A stretch of DNA of 64,000 bases from Chthonomonadia bacterium (GCA_013314755.1 JABUFA010000009.1:47564-111563); one strand, 5' to 3'; positions 51,023-60,735 are shown, counted from the first letter of the stretch. Numbers and translations: made by a program. Notes: a model not told the origin generated them from the sequence alone.

Positions 51023-51414
51023 AGCTGTACATTGACGGCGCATCCAGGGGCAACCCGGGCAGTGCGGGCATCGGCGTGCTGTTATGCGATGACGCAGGTG
51101 AACCGCTGAAGGAAATCAGCGAGCCGATTGGCGTTGCCACCAACAACGTCGCCGAGTACCGTGCGCTGATACGCGGGCTGGAAGAGGCTCGCGCGATGGG
51201 CTGGGATAGTGTGGAGATTTACACCGACAGCGAACTGCTTGCCCGCCAGCTGAGCGGACAGTACAGCGTGCACGCGCCCAACCTGGTTCCCCTGTATCGC
51301 CGCGCCCTGCAGTTGCTGAAGCTGTTCAAAACCGCATGGGTACAGCACATCCCCCGCGAGCAGAACCAGCACGCGGACAGGCTGGCAAAAGCTGCGGCAA
51401 GCAGGTCATTGTAA
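51019..51414 (+). CDS. Ribonuclease HI family protein
   Basis: 131 residues with the RNase H acidic tetrad: YIDGASRGNPG (Asp), NNVAEYRALIRGLEEA (Glu), IYTDSELLARQLSG (Asp), and a final Asp in NQHADRLAKAA. It should cut the RNA strand of RNA-DNA hybrids. It is shorter than E. coli RNase HI, lacking the basic handle, as in the ribonuclease HI family of archaea and many bacteria. Overlaps the HD gene by ATGA. Confidence 0.93.
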   Translation: MKLYIDGASRGNPGSAGIGVLLCDDAGEPLKEISEPIGVATNNVAEYRALIRGLEEARAMGWDSVEIYTDSELLARQLSGQYSVHAPNLVPLYRRALQLLKLFKTAWVQHIPREQNQHADRLAKAAASRSL

Positions 51415-51482
51415 TCGGGCAGGACAGCCTGGCACCCCCAGAGAACTCTGCTGTGAATAAGCCTATCGGGGGGTGAGAGTTC

Positions 51483-53147
51483 ATGCGCTGGACGCTCTGT
51501 GCGCTTTGCCTGTTGTTTGTGGGGTGTGGTGTCCTCAGTGCGCAACAGCCGTATGCCGACCGCTGGGTGTGGATATTCGGCTGGGGTCTGAATCGCGATG
51601 AGGATGTTGCGCAGATTATCCCCCTGCTGGAGACCGCTGCCAAACACGGCTACAACGGCGCGGTGCTCTCCGCCAACATCGACGCGCTGTGCAAGCAACC
51701 GCCCGAATACTTCCGCCGTCTGGAGCAGATAAAGCAAGCCTGTGAACGCCTGAAGCTGGATCTGATACCCTCCATCTTCTCCGTGGGTTACGGGGGAGGC
51801 GCGTTGTGGCACGACCGCAATCTGGCGGAAGGCTTGCCCGTGAAGGATGCGCTGTTCGAGGTGCGCGGCTCGGAAGCCGTGCATGTGCCCGACCCGCCAG
51901 TGTCCATCGCCAACGGCGGATTTGAAGAGTTTGAAGGCAACCGCATGAAGGCGTTCGCCTTTCACGACGAGCCGGGGGTGGTCTCCTTCCCCGACACGCA
52001 GGTGTTCCATAGCGGCAAAGCCTCCCTGCGCTTCGAGAACTTTCGCGCCCAGCCCGCCGGCAACGCCCGCGTGATGCAGGAGGTGCGCGTGCATCCCTAC
52101 CGCTGTTACCGCATGAGCGTGTGGGTGAAAACCGAAGGGCTCCAGCCTCGACAGAACCTGCGTCTGCTGGTGCTGGCTGGCGACCGCGACCTCGCCCCAC
52201 GCAGTTTCGACGTGCCCGCCACCTCCGACTGGCGCAAACTCACCATCACCTTCAACAGCATGGCAAACGAGAAGGTGCTGGTGTATGTGGGACTCTGGGG
52301 TGGGCAGTCGGGCAGGTTCTGGGTAGACGACTGGACGCTGGAGGAAGTCGGACCGATTAACGTGCTTCAGCGTCCGGGCACACCGGTAACCGTCAAAAGC
52401 GAGGACGGCTCGGTGGTATACGAAGCGGGCAGGGACTACGCTCCGCTCACCGATCCCAGCTTCTCGTTCTGGAACGTTGACCGCCCCGCGCCCACTCTCA
52501 GGATTCTGCCCGGCTCTCGCATCCGCGACGGTCAGCGTCTGCGCGTCAGCTGGTATCATCCGGCGGTGATTTACGAGAGCCAGGTCACGGTGTGCATGGG
52601 CGAGCCTGCGCTGTACGAAATCTTCGAGCACGAGGCGAAACTGCTGTGGGAGCGGCTGAAGTTCCGCAAGGTGATACTCAGCATGGACGAGGTTCGCATG
52701 GGCGGCACCTGCAGGGCATGCGAAGGCAGGGACATGGCGAAACTGCTGGGCGAATGCGTGACGAAGCAGATACAGATTCTGCGCCGACTCAACCCGCGCG
52801 TGCAGGTATATGTCTGGTCGGATATGTTTGACCCCCACCACAATGCGCACGCCAACTACTATCTGGTGCAGGGTGACTTCACCGGCTCGTGGAAGCACAT
52901 CCCCAAAGACACCATCATCGCCGTGTGGGGAGGTGCACCCCGCGCCCAGAGCCTGAAGCACTTCGCGGAACAGGGCTTTCGCACCCTTATCGCCTGCTAT
53001 TATGACGCGCCCAATCTGGACGAGGTGAAGGGCTGGCAGTCGCTGGCGAAGGAGACGAAGGGCGTGACCGGCTTCATGTACACCACCTGGGAGCGCAGGT
53101 ACGACCTGCTGGGCGCGTTCGGCGACCTGCTGTGGGGAAAACGGTAA
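51483..53147 (+). CDS. Secreted protein with a split TIM-barrel-like fold and a carbohydrate-binding-like insert
   Basis: 554 residues with a signal peptide (MRWTLCALCLLFVGCGVLSA-QQ). An N-terminal part (residues 25-130) with GYNGAVLSANIDALC and LIPSIFSVGYGGG looks like the start of a glycosidase barrel. Residues about 140-285 resemble a beta-sandwich binding module (ANGGFEEFEG, SWRKL-type strand, VYVGLWGGQSGRFWVDDWTLEEVG). Then the barrel resumes (KVILSMDEVRMGGTCRACEG, NPRVQVYVWSDMFDPHHN). The DE pair in MDEVRMGG recalls GH20-like enzymes. I do not recognise the family. Possibly a glycoside hydrolase. Confidence 0.75.
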   Translation: MRWTLCALCLLFVGCGVLSAQQPYADRWVWIFGWGLNRDEDVAQIIPLLETAAKHGYNGAVLSANIDALCKQPPEYFRRLEQIKQACERLKLDLIPSIFSVGYGGGALWHDRNLAEGLPVKDALFEVRGSEAVHVPDPPVSIANGGFEEFEGNRMKAFAFHDEPGVVSFPDTQVFHSGKASLRFENFRAQPAGNARVMQEVRVHPYRCYRMSVWVKTEGLQPRQNLRLLVLAGDRDLAPRSFDVPATSDWRKLTITFNSMANEKVLVYVGLWGGQSGRFWVDDWTLEEVGPINVLQRPGTPVTVKSEDGSVVYEAGRDYAPLTDPSFSFWNVDRPAPTLRILPGSRIRDGQRLRVSWYHPAVIYESQVTVCMGEPALYEIFEHEAKLLWERLKFRKVILSMDEVRMGGTCRACEGRDMAKLLGECVTKQIQILRRLNPRVQVYVWSDMFDPHHNAHANYYLVQGDFTGSWKHIPKDTIIAVWGGAPRAQSLKHFAEQGFRTLIACYYDAPNLDEVKGWQSLAKETKGVTGFMYTTWERRYDLLGAFGDLLWGKR

Positions 53148-53168
53148 GCGGCAGATGGGGCTTCTTTC

Positions 53169-53283
53169 GGCTCACCGGGAGGTCCGCCCTCCAGTTTGGG
53201 TAACAGAGGATGGCGAGGCTCCTGCCGAGCCGTCTCCTTGAGGGTGAGGGCTTTTCATCGGTTCACCAGGAGGTTAGTCTTCC
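53169..53283. repeat. Imperfect direct repeat and hairpin unit
   Basis: Two 27-nt units at 53169-53195 and 53257-53283 (21 of 27 positions equal), each with CGGYTCACCRGGAGGT, flank the GGCGAGGCTCCTGCCGAGCC hairpin at 53213-53232. The latter belongs to the same family as copies at 27.56 and 57.47 kb. No gene; the 204-nt gap ends with the GH78 ribosome site. Confidence 0.6.
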
Positions 53284-53351
53284 AGCAATAGGAGATACCC
53301 CCGGCGGGCGCGAAATAAAGGCGCAGACACTATCCAAGGAGAGCATCACCG

Positions 53352-56132
53352 ATGAACTGGCAGGCGAAATGGATATGGCATCCGGGCGAATCCGCCCCGC
53401 GCAACTTCTTCTGGGCAGTGCGCAAAGCCTTCACCATTCCAAACTCCTTTGCTCAGGTCGCTCTGCACATCACCGCCGATTCGCGCTACTCGGTATGGGT
53501 GAATGGGCAGTATGTGGGGCACGGTCCGGTGCGCGCGTTCCCGCACCGTTGGCGATATGATACCTATGACATCAGCCCTTACGTGTGCGGTGGCGAGAAC
53601 GTGGTGGCGGTGCTGGTGTATCATTTCGGGCATTCCACGTTCCAGTACCTGCAGGCACGCGGCGGGTTGCTGGCACAGGTAGAGTGCGATGGACAGATTG
53701 TCGCGGCGACGGACAGCACATGGAAGGGAATCGAACATCCTGCCTACGAGCGCAAGATGCCCCGGATGGCATGTCAGCAGGCGTGGGCGGAGGCGTTCGA
53801 TGCCCGGCGCGACCTGTCGCACTGGCAGCTGGCGGGCTACGATGACAGCACATGGCAGAACGCATCCATCGTGGGCGAGGTCGGTTGCGCGCCATGGAAG
53901 GAGCTGCTTCCGCGCGATATCCCCTTCCTCACGCAGGAGCCAGTTCAGCCTGTGCGTGTGATGCGCGTGCAGGCGGTGCGCCCGCCCCGGCAGGTGTGGA
54001 CGTTTGACCTCAAGCCGAATCTTATCCCGGGCGACCTCACCGCCAACCCGCGCGGACTCGTGGGGCTGGCTGTCACGGTGGTGGAGTGCCCTCAGCCGAC
54101 CACCTTCACGATGCGCCCCGCCTACCAGAGCGGCCGCGCCCTGCGCATCGACGGGCAGGACATCTCGTGGCAAAAGGCGCATGAGGGAATCCCGCTGTCT
54201 CCGGGCAAGCACCTGCTGGTGCTTAACGTCACCCAATCCTTCTATCACGACTGGTTCATCGGGCTGGTGTTCGACTATGAGACGGGCGACCTGCGCTTCG
54301 AGTCGCCGCTGGGAGACGGCTATCCGTGGGTGACGGTCGGTCCGTTCGCCTCCGAAGAGGACCCCGCCTTCAAGTCCGCATGGCAGGCAACCTCTCCAGC
54401 CCAGATTGCCGGTCATCCTGCGGTCAAGCCCATTCAGCCGGCGCACACCGCCTCGGTGAACGTTTTTGGGGAGACGGTATATGCGAAGCTTGTGCCCGTG
54501 CCCGTGCGGGTGGAAGACATCGGCGCGTTGACCTCTGCTAATCCGAACGATGCAGTGCTGTATCCTGCCGATGGTGCGGACGTGGAGATTCTGGTGGACT
54601 TCGGCAGGGAGCTGGTCGGTTTCTTCGAGATGGAGCTGTGTGCACCCGAAGGCACGGTATTTGACCTCAACGCCTTCGAGTACATGGAAGACGGGCGCAT
54701 CCAGTGGACGTACGGACTGCACAACACGTTCCGCTACATCGCGCGGGAGGGCTGGCAGAGCTGGCGTTCGGTGGTGCGCCGGGGCTTCCGCTATGCCACG
54801 CTGACCGTTCGCTTCCCGCAAGGGGCTTCTCAGCCGGTGCGCCTGCGCGGTCTGCGCTGCTACCTGAACACCTATCCCTATGCCTATCAGGCGCAGTTTC
54901 AGAGCAGTGACGCCCTGCTGAACCAGATCTGGGAGATTTCGCGCCATACCGTGCGCCTGTGCAGTGAGGATACCTTCGTGGACTGTCCTGCCTATGAGCA
55001 GACCTTCTGGGTGGGCGATGCCCGCAACGAGAGCCTGTTCAGCTACACCGCCTTCGGTGATGCCCGGCTGGCGCGGCGCTGTCTGCTTCTGGCGGGCGAG
55101 TCTTTATGGCGTTCGCCGCTGGTGGAGAGCCAGGTGCCCAGCGGCTGGGAGGACATCCTGACCGCATGGAGCCTGCTGTGGACGGTCGCCTGCGAGGAGT
55201 ATTATCGCTTCACCGGCGATATGGAGTTCCTGAAAGAGGTTTATCCCGCCGTGCGCCAGCAGAACCAGAACATCCACGAGCGGTTTATCAACGGACAGGG
55301 GCTGCTGGAGATTGAGGCGTGGAACATGCTGGACTGGGCGCCGATGGACACCCCGCGCACTGGCGTGGTGACGCACCAGAACATGTGGCTGGTGGAGGCG
55401 TGGCGACGCAGTGCGAAGATGGCGCGCGTCCTTGGCAACGAGGCGGAGGCGCAGATGTACCTGCAGTGGGCGGAGGAACTGAAGCAGGCGATTAACCAGC
55501 ACCTGTGGGACGTAGAGAAACAGGCATACATTGATTGCATCCACGCAGACGGACGGCGCAGCACCGTCATCAGCCAGCAGACGCAGACCGTCGCCTACCT
55601 GTGCGACATCGTGCCCGAAGAGAAGCGTGCGCTGTTCGAGCGATACCTGACCGACGTACCCGAGGACTGGGTGCGTGTGGGCAGTCCGTTCATGATGGCG
55701 TTCACCATTGAGGCGCTGGAGAAGGCAGGCGATGTCGGGCGCATTCTTGCCTTAATCCGGCAATGGTGGGGCATGATGGTGCACGCAGGGGCGACCTCCT
55801 GTTGGGAGACCTTCCCCGGCTATCTGAGCCAGGAGTGGCCCACGCGCAGTCACTGTCATGCATGGAGTGCCGCGCCGGCGTTTGCTCTGCCCTCGTACGT
55901 GCTGGGTGTGCGTCCGCTGGAGTCCGGGTTCGCCCGCTTTGAGGTGCGTCCGTTCCTCGGCGACCTTGAGTGGGCAAAGGGTGTCGTGCCCACACCGCGC
56001 GGCGAGGTGAAGGTGTCCCTGAAGCGCGAAGGGAAGGGCATGAGCATGGAACTGGTAGTGCCCGAGCGTTCTGTGGCGGTGGTTGCCGGCAGGGAGTACG
56101 GCGCAGGCGTCCACCGCATCACGCTTGGGTAA
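53352..56132 (+). CDS. GH78-family alpha-L-rhamnosidase
   Basis: 926 residues. Two N-terminal beta-sandwich modules (with FPHRWRYDTYDISPYV and FDLKPNLIPGDL) are followed by a large (alpha/alpha)6 domain. The GH78 catalytic segment DTFVDCPAYEQTFWVGDARNE lies near residue 550. Later conserved segments include GATSCWETFPGYL and HAWSAAPAFALPSYVLGV, then a C-terminal beta-domain. The enzyme should release rhamnose from plant or bacterial glycans. There is no signal peptide, so it is probably cytoplasmic. AAGGAGAG sets the ATG. Downstream, anmK is convergent. Confidence 0.9.
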   Translation: MNWQAKWIWHPGESAPRNFFWAVRKAFTIPNSFAQVALHITADSRYSVWVNGQYVGHGPVRAFPHRWRYDTYDISPYVCGGENVVAVLVYHFGHSTFQYLQARGGLLAQVECDGQIVAATDSTWKGIEHPAYERKMPRMACQQAWAEAFDARRDLSHWQLAGYDDSTWQNASIVGEVGCAPWKELLPRDIPFLTQEPVQPVRVMRVQAVRPPRQVWTFDLKPNLIPGDLTANPRGLVGLAVTVVECPQPTTFTMRPAYQSGRALRIDGQDISWQKAHEGIPLSPGKHLLVLNVTQSFYHDWFIGLVFDYETGDLRFESPLGDGYPWVTVGPFASEEDPAFKSAWQATSPAQIAGHPAVKPIQPAHTASVNVFGETVYAKLVPVPVRVEDIGALTSANPNDAVLYPADGADVEILVDFGRELVGFFEMELCAPEGTVFDLNAFEYMEDGRIQWTYGLHNTFRYIAREGWQSWRSVVRRGFRYATLTVRFPQGASQPVRLRGLRCYLNTYPYAYQAQFQSSDALLNQIWEISRHTVRLCSEDTFVDCPAYEQTFWVGDARNESLFSYTAFGDARLARRCLLLAGESLWRSPLVESQVPSGWEDILTAWSLLWTVACEEYYRFTGDMEFLKEVYPAVRQQNQNIHERFINGQGLLEIEAWNMLDWAPMDTPRTGVVTHQNMWLVEAWRRSAKMARVLGNEAEAQMYLQWAEELKQAINQHLWDVEKQAYIDCIHADGRRSTVISQQTQTVAYLCDIVPEEKRALFERYLTDVPEDWVRVGSPFMMAFTIEALEKAGDVGRILALIRQWWGMMVHAGATSCWETFPGYLSQEWPTRSHCHAWSAAPAFALPSYVLGVRPLESGFARFEVRPFLGDLEWAKGVVPTPRGEVKVSLKREGKGMSMELVVPERSVAVVAGREYGAGVHRITLG

Positions 56133-56154
56133 GCGTCGGGGGAAGGGGCGTCTG

Positions 56155-57327
56155 CTAACCGGCTTCGGGTGGCAGGCACACCTTCCCCATCACCACCGGA
56201 TGGCGTGCGCCGGTCGCAGAAGGCAGGTTGTTCGGTCGCCCCTTTATGCGCTGGTATCCCAGTACCGCGAAGGCGATAGCCTCTTTCGCATCGGGGGCGA
56301 TGCCATGCGCATCGCTGGTTTCTATCTCCAGCTCCGGCAGGAGCTCGCGCAATCGCTTCATCAGGGTGCGGTTGTGTACCCCTCCCCCGGAGGCGATGAT
56401 TCGAGCCACTTCCGCTTCGGGGAGTACGAAGCGGCGAATGGCGTCGGCAATGGTGCGGGCGGTCAGCTCGGTGAGAGTGGGTACTAACAGCTCGGCGTTG
56501 GAGATCTTGAACCGACGCAGGAGTTTGCGCACCATGCCTTCTCCAAAGGTCTCGCGCCCGGTGGACTTGGGTGGCTTCTGGGCGAAGTACGGGTGCTGGA
56601 GCAATTCCTGCAGCCACCCCTCGCGTACGGGATGGCGCTGGGCGAACGAACCTTCGGGGTCGTAGCGGTATTTGCCTCCGCTGGCTATCTCCATCGCCGT
56701 ATTGATGAGCACGTTGCCCGGTCCTGTGTCGAAGGCGATGACCTGTTCGGGATGAGCGTCGGCGGGGACGACGGTGAGGTTGGCGATGCCGCCGATGTTC
56801 AGCAGGATGCGCCCCTCCCGCGGGTGGCGGAACAACAGCCAGTCCACATAGGGCACCAGCGGCGCGCCCTGCCCGCCCCCTGCCACATCCGCCACACGGA
56901 AGTCGCCCACAGTGACCACGCCCGTACGTTCAGCAATTACCGCCAGCTCACCGATTTGCAGGGTGGAGCGGATGGGTCGCCCCTGCCATTCAATGGGGTC
57001 GGGCTGATGCCAGACGGTTTGCCCGTGCGAGGCGATGCACAGCAGGTCACTTCGCGCTACTCCCGCTTCACGCATCAGCGCGAGCGCGCTGTCGGCAAAG
57101 AGCTCGCCCAGCACGAAGTTCAGGTGACAAATCTCGGCGACGTTCGTCTCCCCGCGCACGGTGCGCATCAGTTCCGCCTGCACATCGGCTGGGTATGGGG
57201 TAGTGTGGAAGGCGAGCGTCTCCACCTGCAGGGTGGCATCTGCCTCCCGAATGCGCACCAGCGCCGCGTCAATGCCGTCCATGCTGGTTCCCGACATCAG
57301 CCCGATGACCAGATTTGCCTCCTCCAC
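56155..57327 (-). CDS. anmK: Anhydro-N-acetylmuramic acid kinase
   Basis: 390 residues: VIGLMSGTSMDGIDAALVRI (phosphate loop) at the start, then ASHGQTVWHQPD, NIGGIANLTVVP, FDTGPGNVLI and ASGGGVHNRTLM near the end. AnmK phosphorylates and opens anhydroMurNAc from turned-over peptidoglycan. The GTG at 57325-57327 follows GGAGGGG. MurQ is not nearby. With nanE it hints at active cell-wall recycling. Confidence 0.94.
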   Translation of the reverse strand: MEEANLVIGLMSGTSMDGIDAALVRIREADATLQVETLAFHTTPYPADVQAELMRTVRGETNVAEICHLNFVLGELFADSALALMREAGVARSDLLCIASHGQTVWHQPDPIEWQGRPIRSTLQIGELAVIAERTGVVTVGDFRVADVAGGGQGAPLVPYVDWLLFRHPREGRILLNIGGIANLTVVPADAHPEQVIAFDTGPGNVLINTAMEIASGGKYRYDPEGSFAQRHPVREGWLQELLQHPYFAQKPPKSTGRETFGEGMVRKLLRRFKISNAELLVPTLTELTARTIADAIRRFVLPEAEVARIIASGGGVHNRTLMKRLRELLPELEIETSDAHGIAPDAKEAIAFAVLGYQRIKGRPNNLPSATGARHPVVMGKVCLPPEAG

Positions 57328-57454
57328 AGCGCCCCTCCACGGTATCTTGCTTTCCTAAAGGTCTGGACAGGGTATGCGTCCCTGATGTAATATACCTTCA
57401 AGCCTGCGAGGCGAAAACCTTCTCTTTTCGGAGGGAGCCCGTCGGTTTGATGCA

Positions 57455-57893
57455 GGCTCTGGAGGGCGAGGCTCCTGCCGAGGTGTTTGTTAACCTAACC
57501 CCCAGCCCCTTCCCTGCGAGGGAAGGGGAGATTCCCCTCTCCCCGCGTCGGGGAGAGGTCTGGAGAGGGGTTTCCATCCCGCTTTTGCCCTCTCCTTGTG
57601 GGAGAGAGTCAGGGTGAGGGCTTTCGCAGGGAGGTTACTGCGTCAAAGGGCAACCACAGGGGGTTGCCCCTACGGTTGGCACACAGGCAGATTCCCCTCT
57701 CCCCGCGTCGGGGAGAGGTCGGGAGAGGGGTTTTCCTCCCCGCCTGCGGGGAGGTCAGGTGGGGCTGTCCGGTGTTAGGAAGGGCAACCACAAGGGTTGC
57801 CCCTACAACATCCTCTGGAGGGCGAGACTCCCGCTGAGCCGTTTTGCCCTCTCCTCGTGGAGGAGTAGGGGCAACCACAAGGGTTGCCCCTAC
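57455..57893. repeat. Mosaic of four hairpin repeat families
   Basis: The 577-nt gap between anmK and the next gene holds several families. (a) GGAGGGCGAGGCTCCTGCCGAGG at 57461-57483, in 20-base blocks. (b) Two near-identical 45-nt copies, 57531-57575 and 57691-57735, each with CTCTCCCCGCGTCGGGGAGAG. (c) CCCTCTCCTTGTGGGAGAGAG-like units near 57589 and 57847. (d) Three copies of GGGCAACCACAAGGGTTGCC at 57648, 57782 and 57869. All are inverted repeats. No gene is seen. Confidence 0.85.
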
Positions 57894-57904
57894 AGGTTGT
57901 TTCC

Positions 57905-58906
57905 CTATTCAGGCAGAGGCAGCTTCACCGGCTCGCCGCGCTTCGCCGATTCGTAGGCTGCGAACGCTACCTCCGCCGCCGCCAGCCCGTCCTCGCCGGT
58001 AATCGGCACCGGCTTGCCCTCCTGCACGCTCTGCACAAACGCGCTCACCAGCCCCAGGTCAATGCTGGAACCCCAGTGCTCTAAGGTGATGCGCATGTTG
58101 CGGTCGTCATACAGGGTGGAGTTCTGGGCGAACATGTCCATATACACCAGCCCCTTCGTGCCTACCACCTGCAGGGTCACGTCGCCCCAGGTGGGGAACA
58201 CCTTCGGGCGCGACCACGACGAATCGAGCGTGGCGAACACATCGTTGGCGAAGGTGAGGGTCAACATGCCGGTATCGTCAAAGTCGCCATGGCAGAAGCC
58301 GTTGCCAATCTCGGCGTACACTTCCACCACCTCACTGCCCAGCAGGTCGCGGCACAGGTCGGTCACATGCACCGTATGGTCGATCACCGCGCCGCCGCCC
58401 GACAGCTCGGGCACGATAAACCAGCCGCCCGGGTTGCGCCCGCGGTTGGTGCCGCGTATCGCCAGCACCTCGCCCAGCTCGCCCGACCGCACCATCTGTT
58501 TCAGGCGGATGTACGACGGGCTGAACCGGCAGGGAAAGGCGGTCATCAACTGCACTCCGTTCGCCCGGCACACCTCGATCATCGCCCTGCCGTCGGCTTT
58601 GGTAGTGGCTAAGGGTTTCTCGCACAGCACGTGTTTGCCTGCCTTCGCCGCCATCTCCGTCAGGGGGCGGTGCTTGATGTTCTCAGGGCAGACGATGACG
58701 GCATCAATGCTGGCGTCCAGCAGTGCCTCATAGCTAGGGAAGAAGCGGGTTTCGTACTGCTGTGCCACCTGCTGACCGCGCTGTGCGTCATCGTCCGCGA
58801 TGCCCACCAGCTGCGCCTTGCCCTGCGCCTCCAGCTGTTTCACGCAGTGCGCGTACGAGTAAGCGTGCATGTGTGCAAAGCTCATCATGCCGATACGTAC
58901 TGCCAT
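57905..58906 (-). CDS. Gfo/Idh/MocA-family oxidoreductase
   Basis: 333 residues beginning MAVRIGMMSFAHMHAYSYAHC, where the usual GxGxxG is replaced by the GMMSFAHMH form seen in a subgroup. CEKPLATTKADG with the conserved lysine follows, then GGGAVIDHTVHVTDLCRDLLG with the catalytic Asp/His. GGAGGAGG sets the ATG at 58904-58906 over an in-frame GTG at 58915. It lies 1 nt behind the second oxidoreductase. Sugar or inositol substrate unknown. Confidence 0.88.
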   Translation of the reverse strand: MAVRIGMMSFAHMHAYSYAHCVKQLEAQGKAQLVGIADDDAQRGQQVAQQYETRFFPSYEALLDASIDAVIVCPENIKHRPLTEMAAKAGKHVLCEKPLATTKADGRAMIEVCRANGVQLMTAFPCRFSPSYIRLKQMVRSGELGEVLAIRGTNRGRNPGGWFIVPELSGGGAVIDHTVHVTDLCRDLLGSEVVEVYAEIGNGFCHGDFDDTGMLTLTFANDVFATLDSSWSRPKVFPTWGDVTLQVVGTKGLVYMDMFAQNSTLYDDRNMRITLEHWGSSIDLGLVSAFVQSVQEGKPVPITGEDGLAAAEVAFAAYESAKRGEPVKLPLPE

Positions 58907-58907
58907 C

Positions 58908-59900
58908 TCAAGCACCTCCTCCCAGCCGAATCACCTTGCCCGTGCGTGCGCTCTCAATTGCTGCGAGGGCGATTTCTACCGCTTTCATGCCGTCCTCTGC
59001 GGTGATGGAAGGCTGTTGCCCTGCCAGCACGCTGTCCACGAAGTGTTGAATCTCCAGCATGTAGGGGTCTTCCGCCAGCGGGCTTTCGGGCACTGCCACG
59101 CCGCCGCCTGCGCCGCCTGCATCCTGCTTTGCCACCGTCAGCGGCATGGCGAACCGGCTGTCGAAGGCAATCATGCCCGCGTCGCCCGCGATTTCAAAGT
59201 CCACCTTGAAGCCGCTCGGGTCTGCCCAGTTCGCCTCCACGTGCGCGATGGCGCCGCTCTTCAGGCGCAGGGTAATCAGTGCGTAGTCGATATGGTCCAG
59301 CCCCTTGAAGGTCAGCGCTTTGGCGAACACGCGATCCACCTCGCCGAACGTCCAGCGAAGCCAGTCAAAGTCGTGGATGACCATATCCAGGATGGGACCG
59401 CCGCTCTGCTCGAAGTCGGCGTACCAGTCGTTGGCGGCGCGGGGATAGGGTCCGCCGCGTCGGGTGCGGATGGCAGCGGGTTTGCCCACTGCGCCTGCCA
59501 GCACCAGGTCACGCGCCTGTTTGAACTCGGGGAAGAAGCGCAGAACCTGTGCGGGCATCAGCGTGACGCCGGCTTTGCGGGCGGCTTCTATCATCTGCTC
59601 GCACTGCTCCAGCGTGCGCCCCAGCGGCTTTTCGCAGAGGATATGCTTGCCTGCGCTCGCCGCTTTCAGCACCAGTTCCAGATGGGTAGGCGTGGGGGTG
59701 CAGATGTCCACCATGTCCACCTGCTGGAGCAGGGAGTCGTAGCTGTCAAAGACCTTCGCGCCAAACTGGGGAGCGACGCGCCCGGCAAACGCCTGGTCCG
59801 CATCGTAGAAGCCCACCAGCTGCGCGTTCGGCAGCTTTGTGTACGCGGAGGCATGGGTGCGTCCCATCGTGCCCGCGCCCACGATTCCCACCTTCAGCAT
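58908..59900 (-). CDS. Gfo/Idh/MocA-family oxidoreductase
   Basis: 330 residues: KVGIVGAGTMGRTHASAY (classic GxGxxG), CEKPLGRTLEQCEQM and GGPILDMVIHDFDWLRW (Asp/His). A GGAGGTGA ribosome site perfectly matching 16S rRNA lies just before the ATG at 59898-59900. It is tandem with the previous gene and with a sugar isomerase, forming a small sugar or cyclitol catabolic cassette. Confidence 0.9.
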   Translation of the reverse strand: MLKVGIVGAGTMGRTHASAYTKLPNAQLVGFYDADQAFAGRVAPQFGAKVFDSYDSLLQQVDMVDICTPTPTHLELVLKAASAGKHILCEKPLGRTLEQCEQMIEAARKAGVTLMPAQVLRFFPEFKQARDLVLAGAVGKPAAIRTRRGGPYPRAANDWYADFEQSGGPILDMVIHDFDWLRWTFGEVDRVFAKALTFKGLDHIDYALITLRLKSGAIAHVEANWADPSGFKVDFEIAGDAGMIAFDSRFAMPLTVAKQDAGGAGGGVAVPESPLAEDPYMLEIQHFVDSVLAGQQPSITAEDGMKAVEIALAAIESARTGKVIRLGGGA

Positions 59901-59922
59901 GGATGTCACCTCCTTCGGATAT

Positions 59923-60735
59923 TTACTTGAACACCGCTTTAAGGCTTTCGGCGATGTGTTTCAATCCCAGTTCGGGATAGCTGGGGTAGCCTTCCACCTC
60001 GGCGGTGATGTAGCCGTCGTAGCCTACCTGCTTCAGCGCGTCGTTCACCTTTGCCCAAGGCACGTTGCCCTGCAGGGGGTTGCAGAAGCCGCTGATGTTG
60101 CCGATGTGTGTTTTGAAGTCCTTCACATGCACGCGGTAGATACGCTTGCCGAGGATGCGGATCCACTGGTCGGGATAGCCCATCACCAGCACGTTGCCCG
60201 CGTCGAAGTATGCGCCCGCATAGGGCGAGCCCAGCTCGTCGATAAACTGGCGCATCTCCAGCGGACTGAGCAGAAACTTGTTCCACACGTTTTCAATACC
60301 GATGCGCACGCCCAGCCGTTCGGCGTCGGGCAGAATCTGGCGCAGGGCGGAGTGCGCACGCTCATACGCCTCGTCGTAGGCGACTTCCTCCGTGACCATG
60401 CCGGGCACGACCAGGATGGTATCCACGCCCAGCCAGCTGGCAATCTGCAGCTGCTTGCGGATGGCGGTCATGCCCTTCTCGCGCACGGCAGGGTCGGGGC
60501 TGGTGAGCGGATATCGCCAACCCAGTCCGGTGGAGAGGCTGGAGAGTTCCACGCCGATGCGCTGAGCCGCTTCGGCAACCGCACGCACTTCGGACTCGTT
60601 CGCCTCAAAGCCCAGCACGCCGTCTTCCGCCATATTGAACTCAATGCTGTCGAACCCGGCTTCCTTCGCCGCCTTAAGGCACTGCTCGAACGACCAGTCG
60701 CCGGGCATTGTCCATCGGTTGATACCGATTTTCAT
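59923..60735 (-). CDS. Sugar phosphate isomerase/epimerase (TIM barrel)
   Basis: 270 residues of the AP-endonuclease-2-like barrel used by hexulose and inosose isomerases. Metal-binding acidic residues appear in IGIENVWNKFL and YFDAGNVLVMGYP, HVKDFKTHIGN, and ITAEVEGYP near the end. It precedes two Gfo/Idh dehydrogenases (gap 22 nt), a pairing typical of inositol and rare-sugar degradation. Its ATG overlaps the rsmI stop. Confidence 0.9.
   Translation of the reverse strand: MKIGINRWTMPGDWSFEQCLKAAKEAGFDSIEFNMAEDGVLGFEANESEVRAVAEAAQRIGVELSSLSTGLGWRYPLTSPDPAVREKGMTAIRKQLQIASWLGVDTILVVPGMVTEEVAYDEAYERAHSALRQILPDAERLGVRIGIENVWNKFLLSPLEMRQFIDELGSPYAGAYFDAGNVLVMGYPDQWIRILGKRIYRVHVKDFKTHIGNISGFCNPLQGNVPWAKVNDALKQVGYDGYITAEVEGYPSYPELGLKHIAESLKAVFK

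Noticed and set aside
51219..52961. Long reverse-strand frame opposite the secreted TIM-barrel-like gene
   Set aside because: The + strand gene has a signal peptide, a start and family-like motifs. The reverse frame has none.
53346..54947. Long reverse-strand frame opposite the GH78 gene
   Set aside because: Shadow of a confident GH78 gene.
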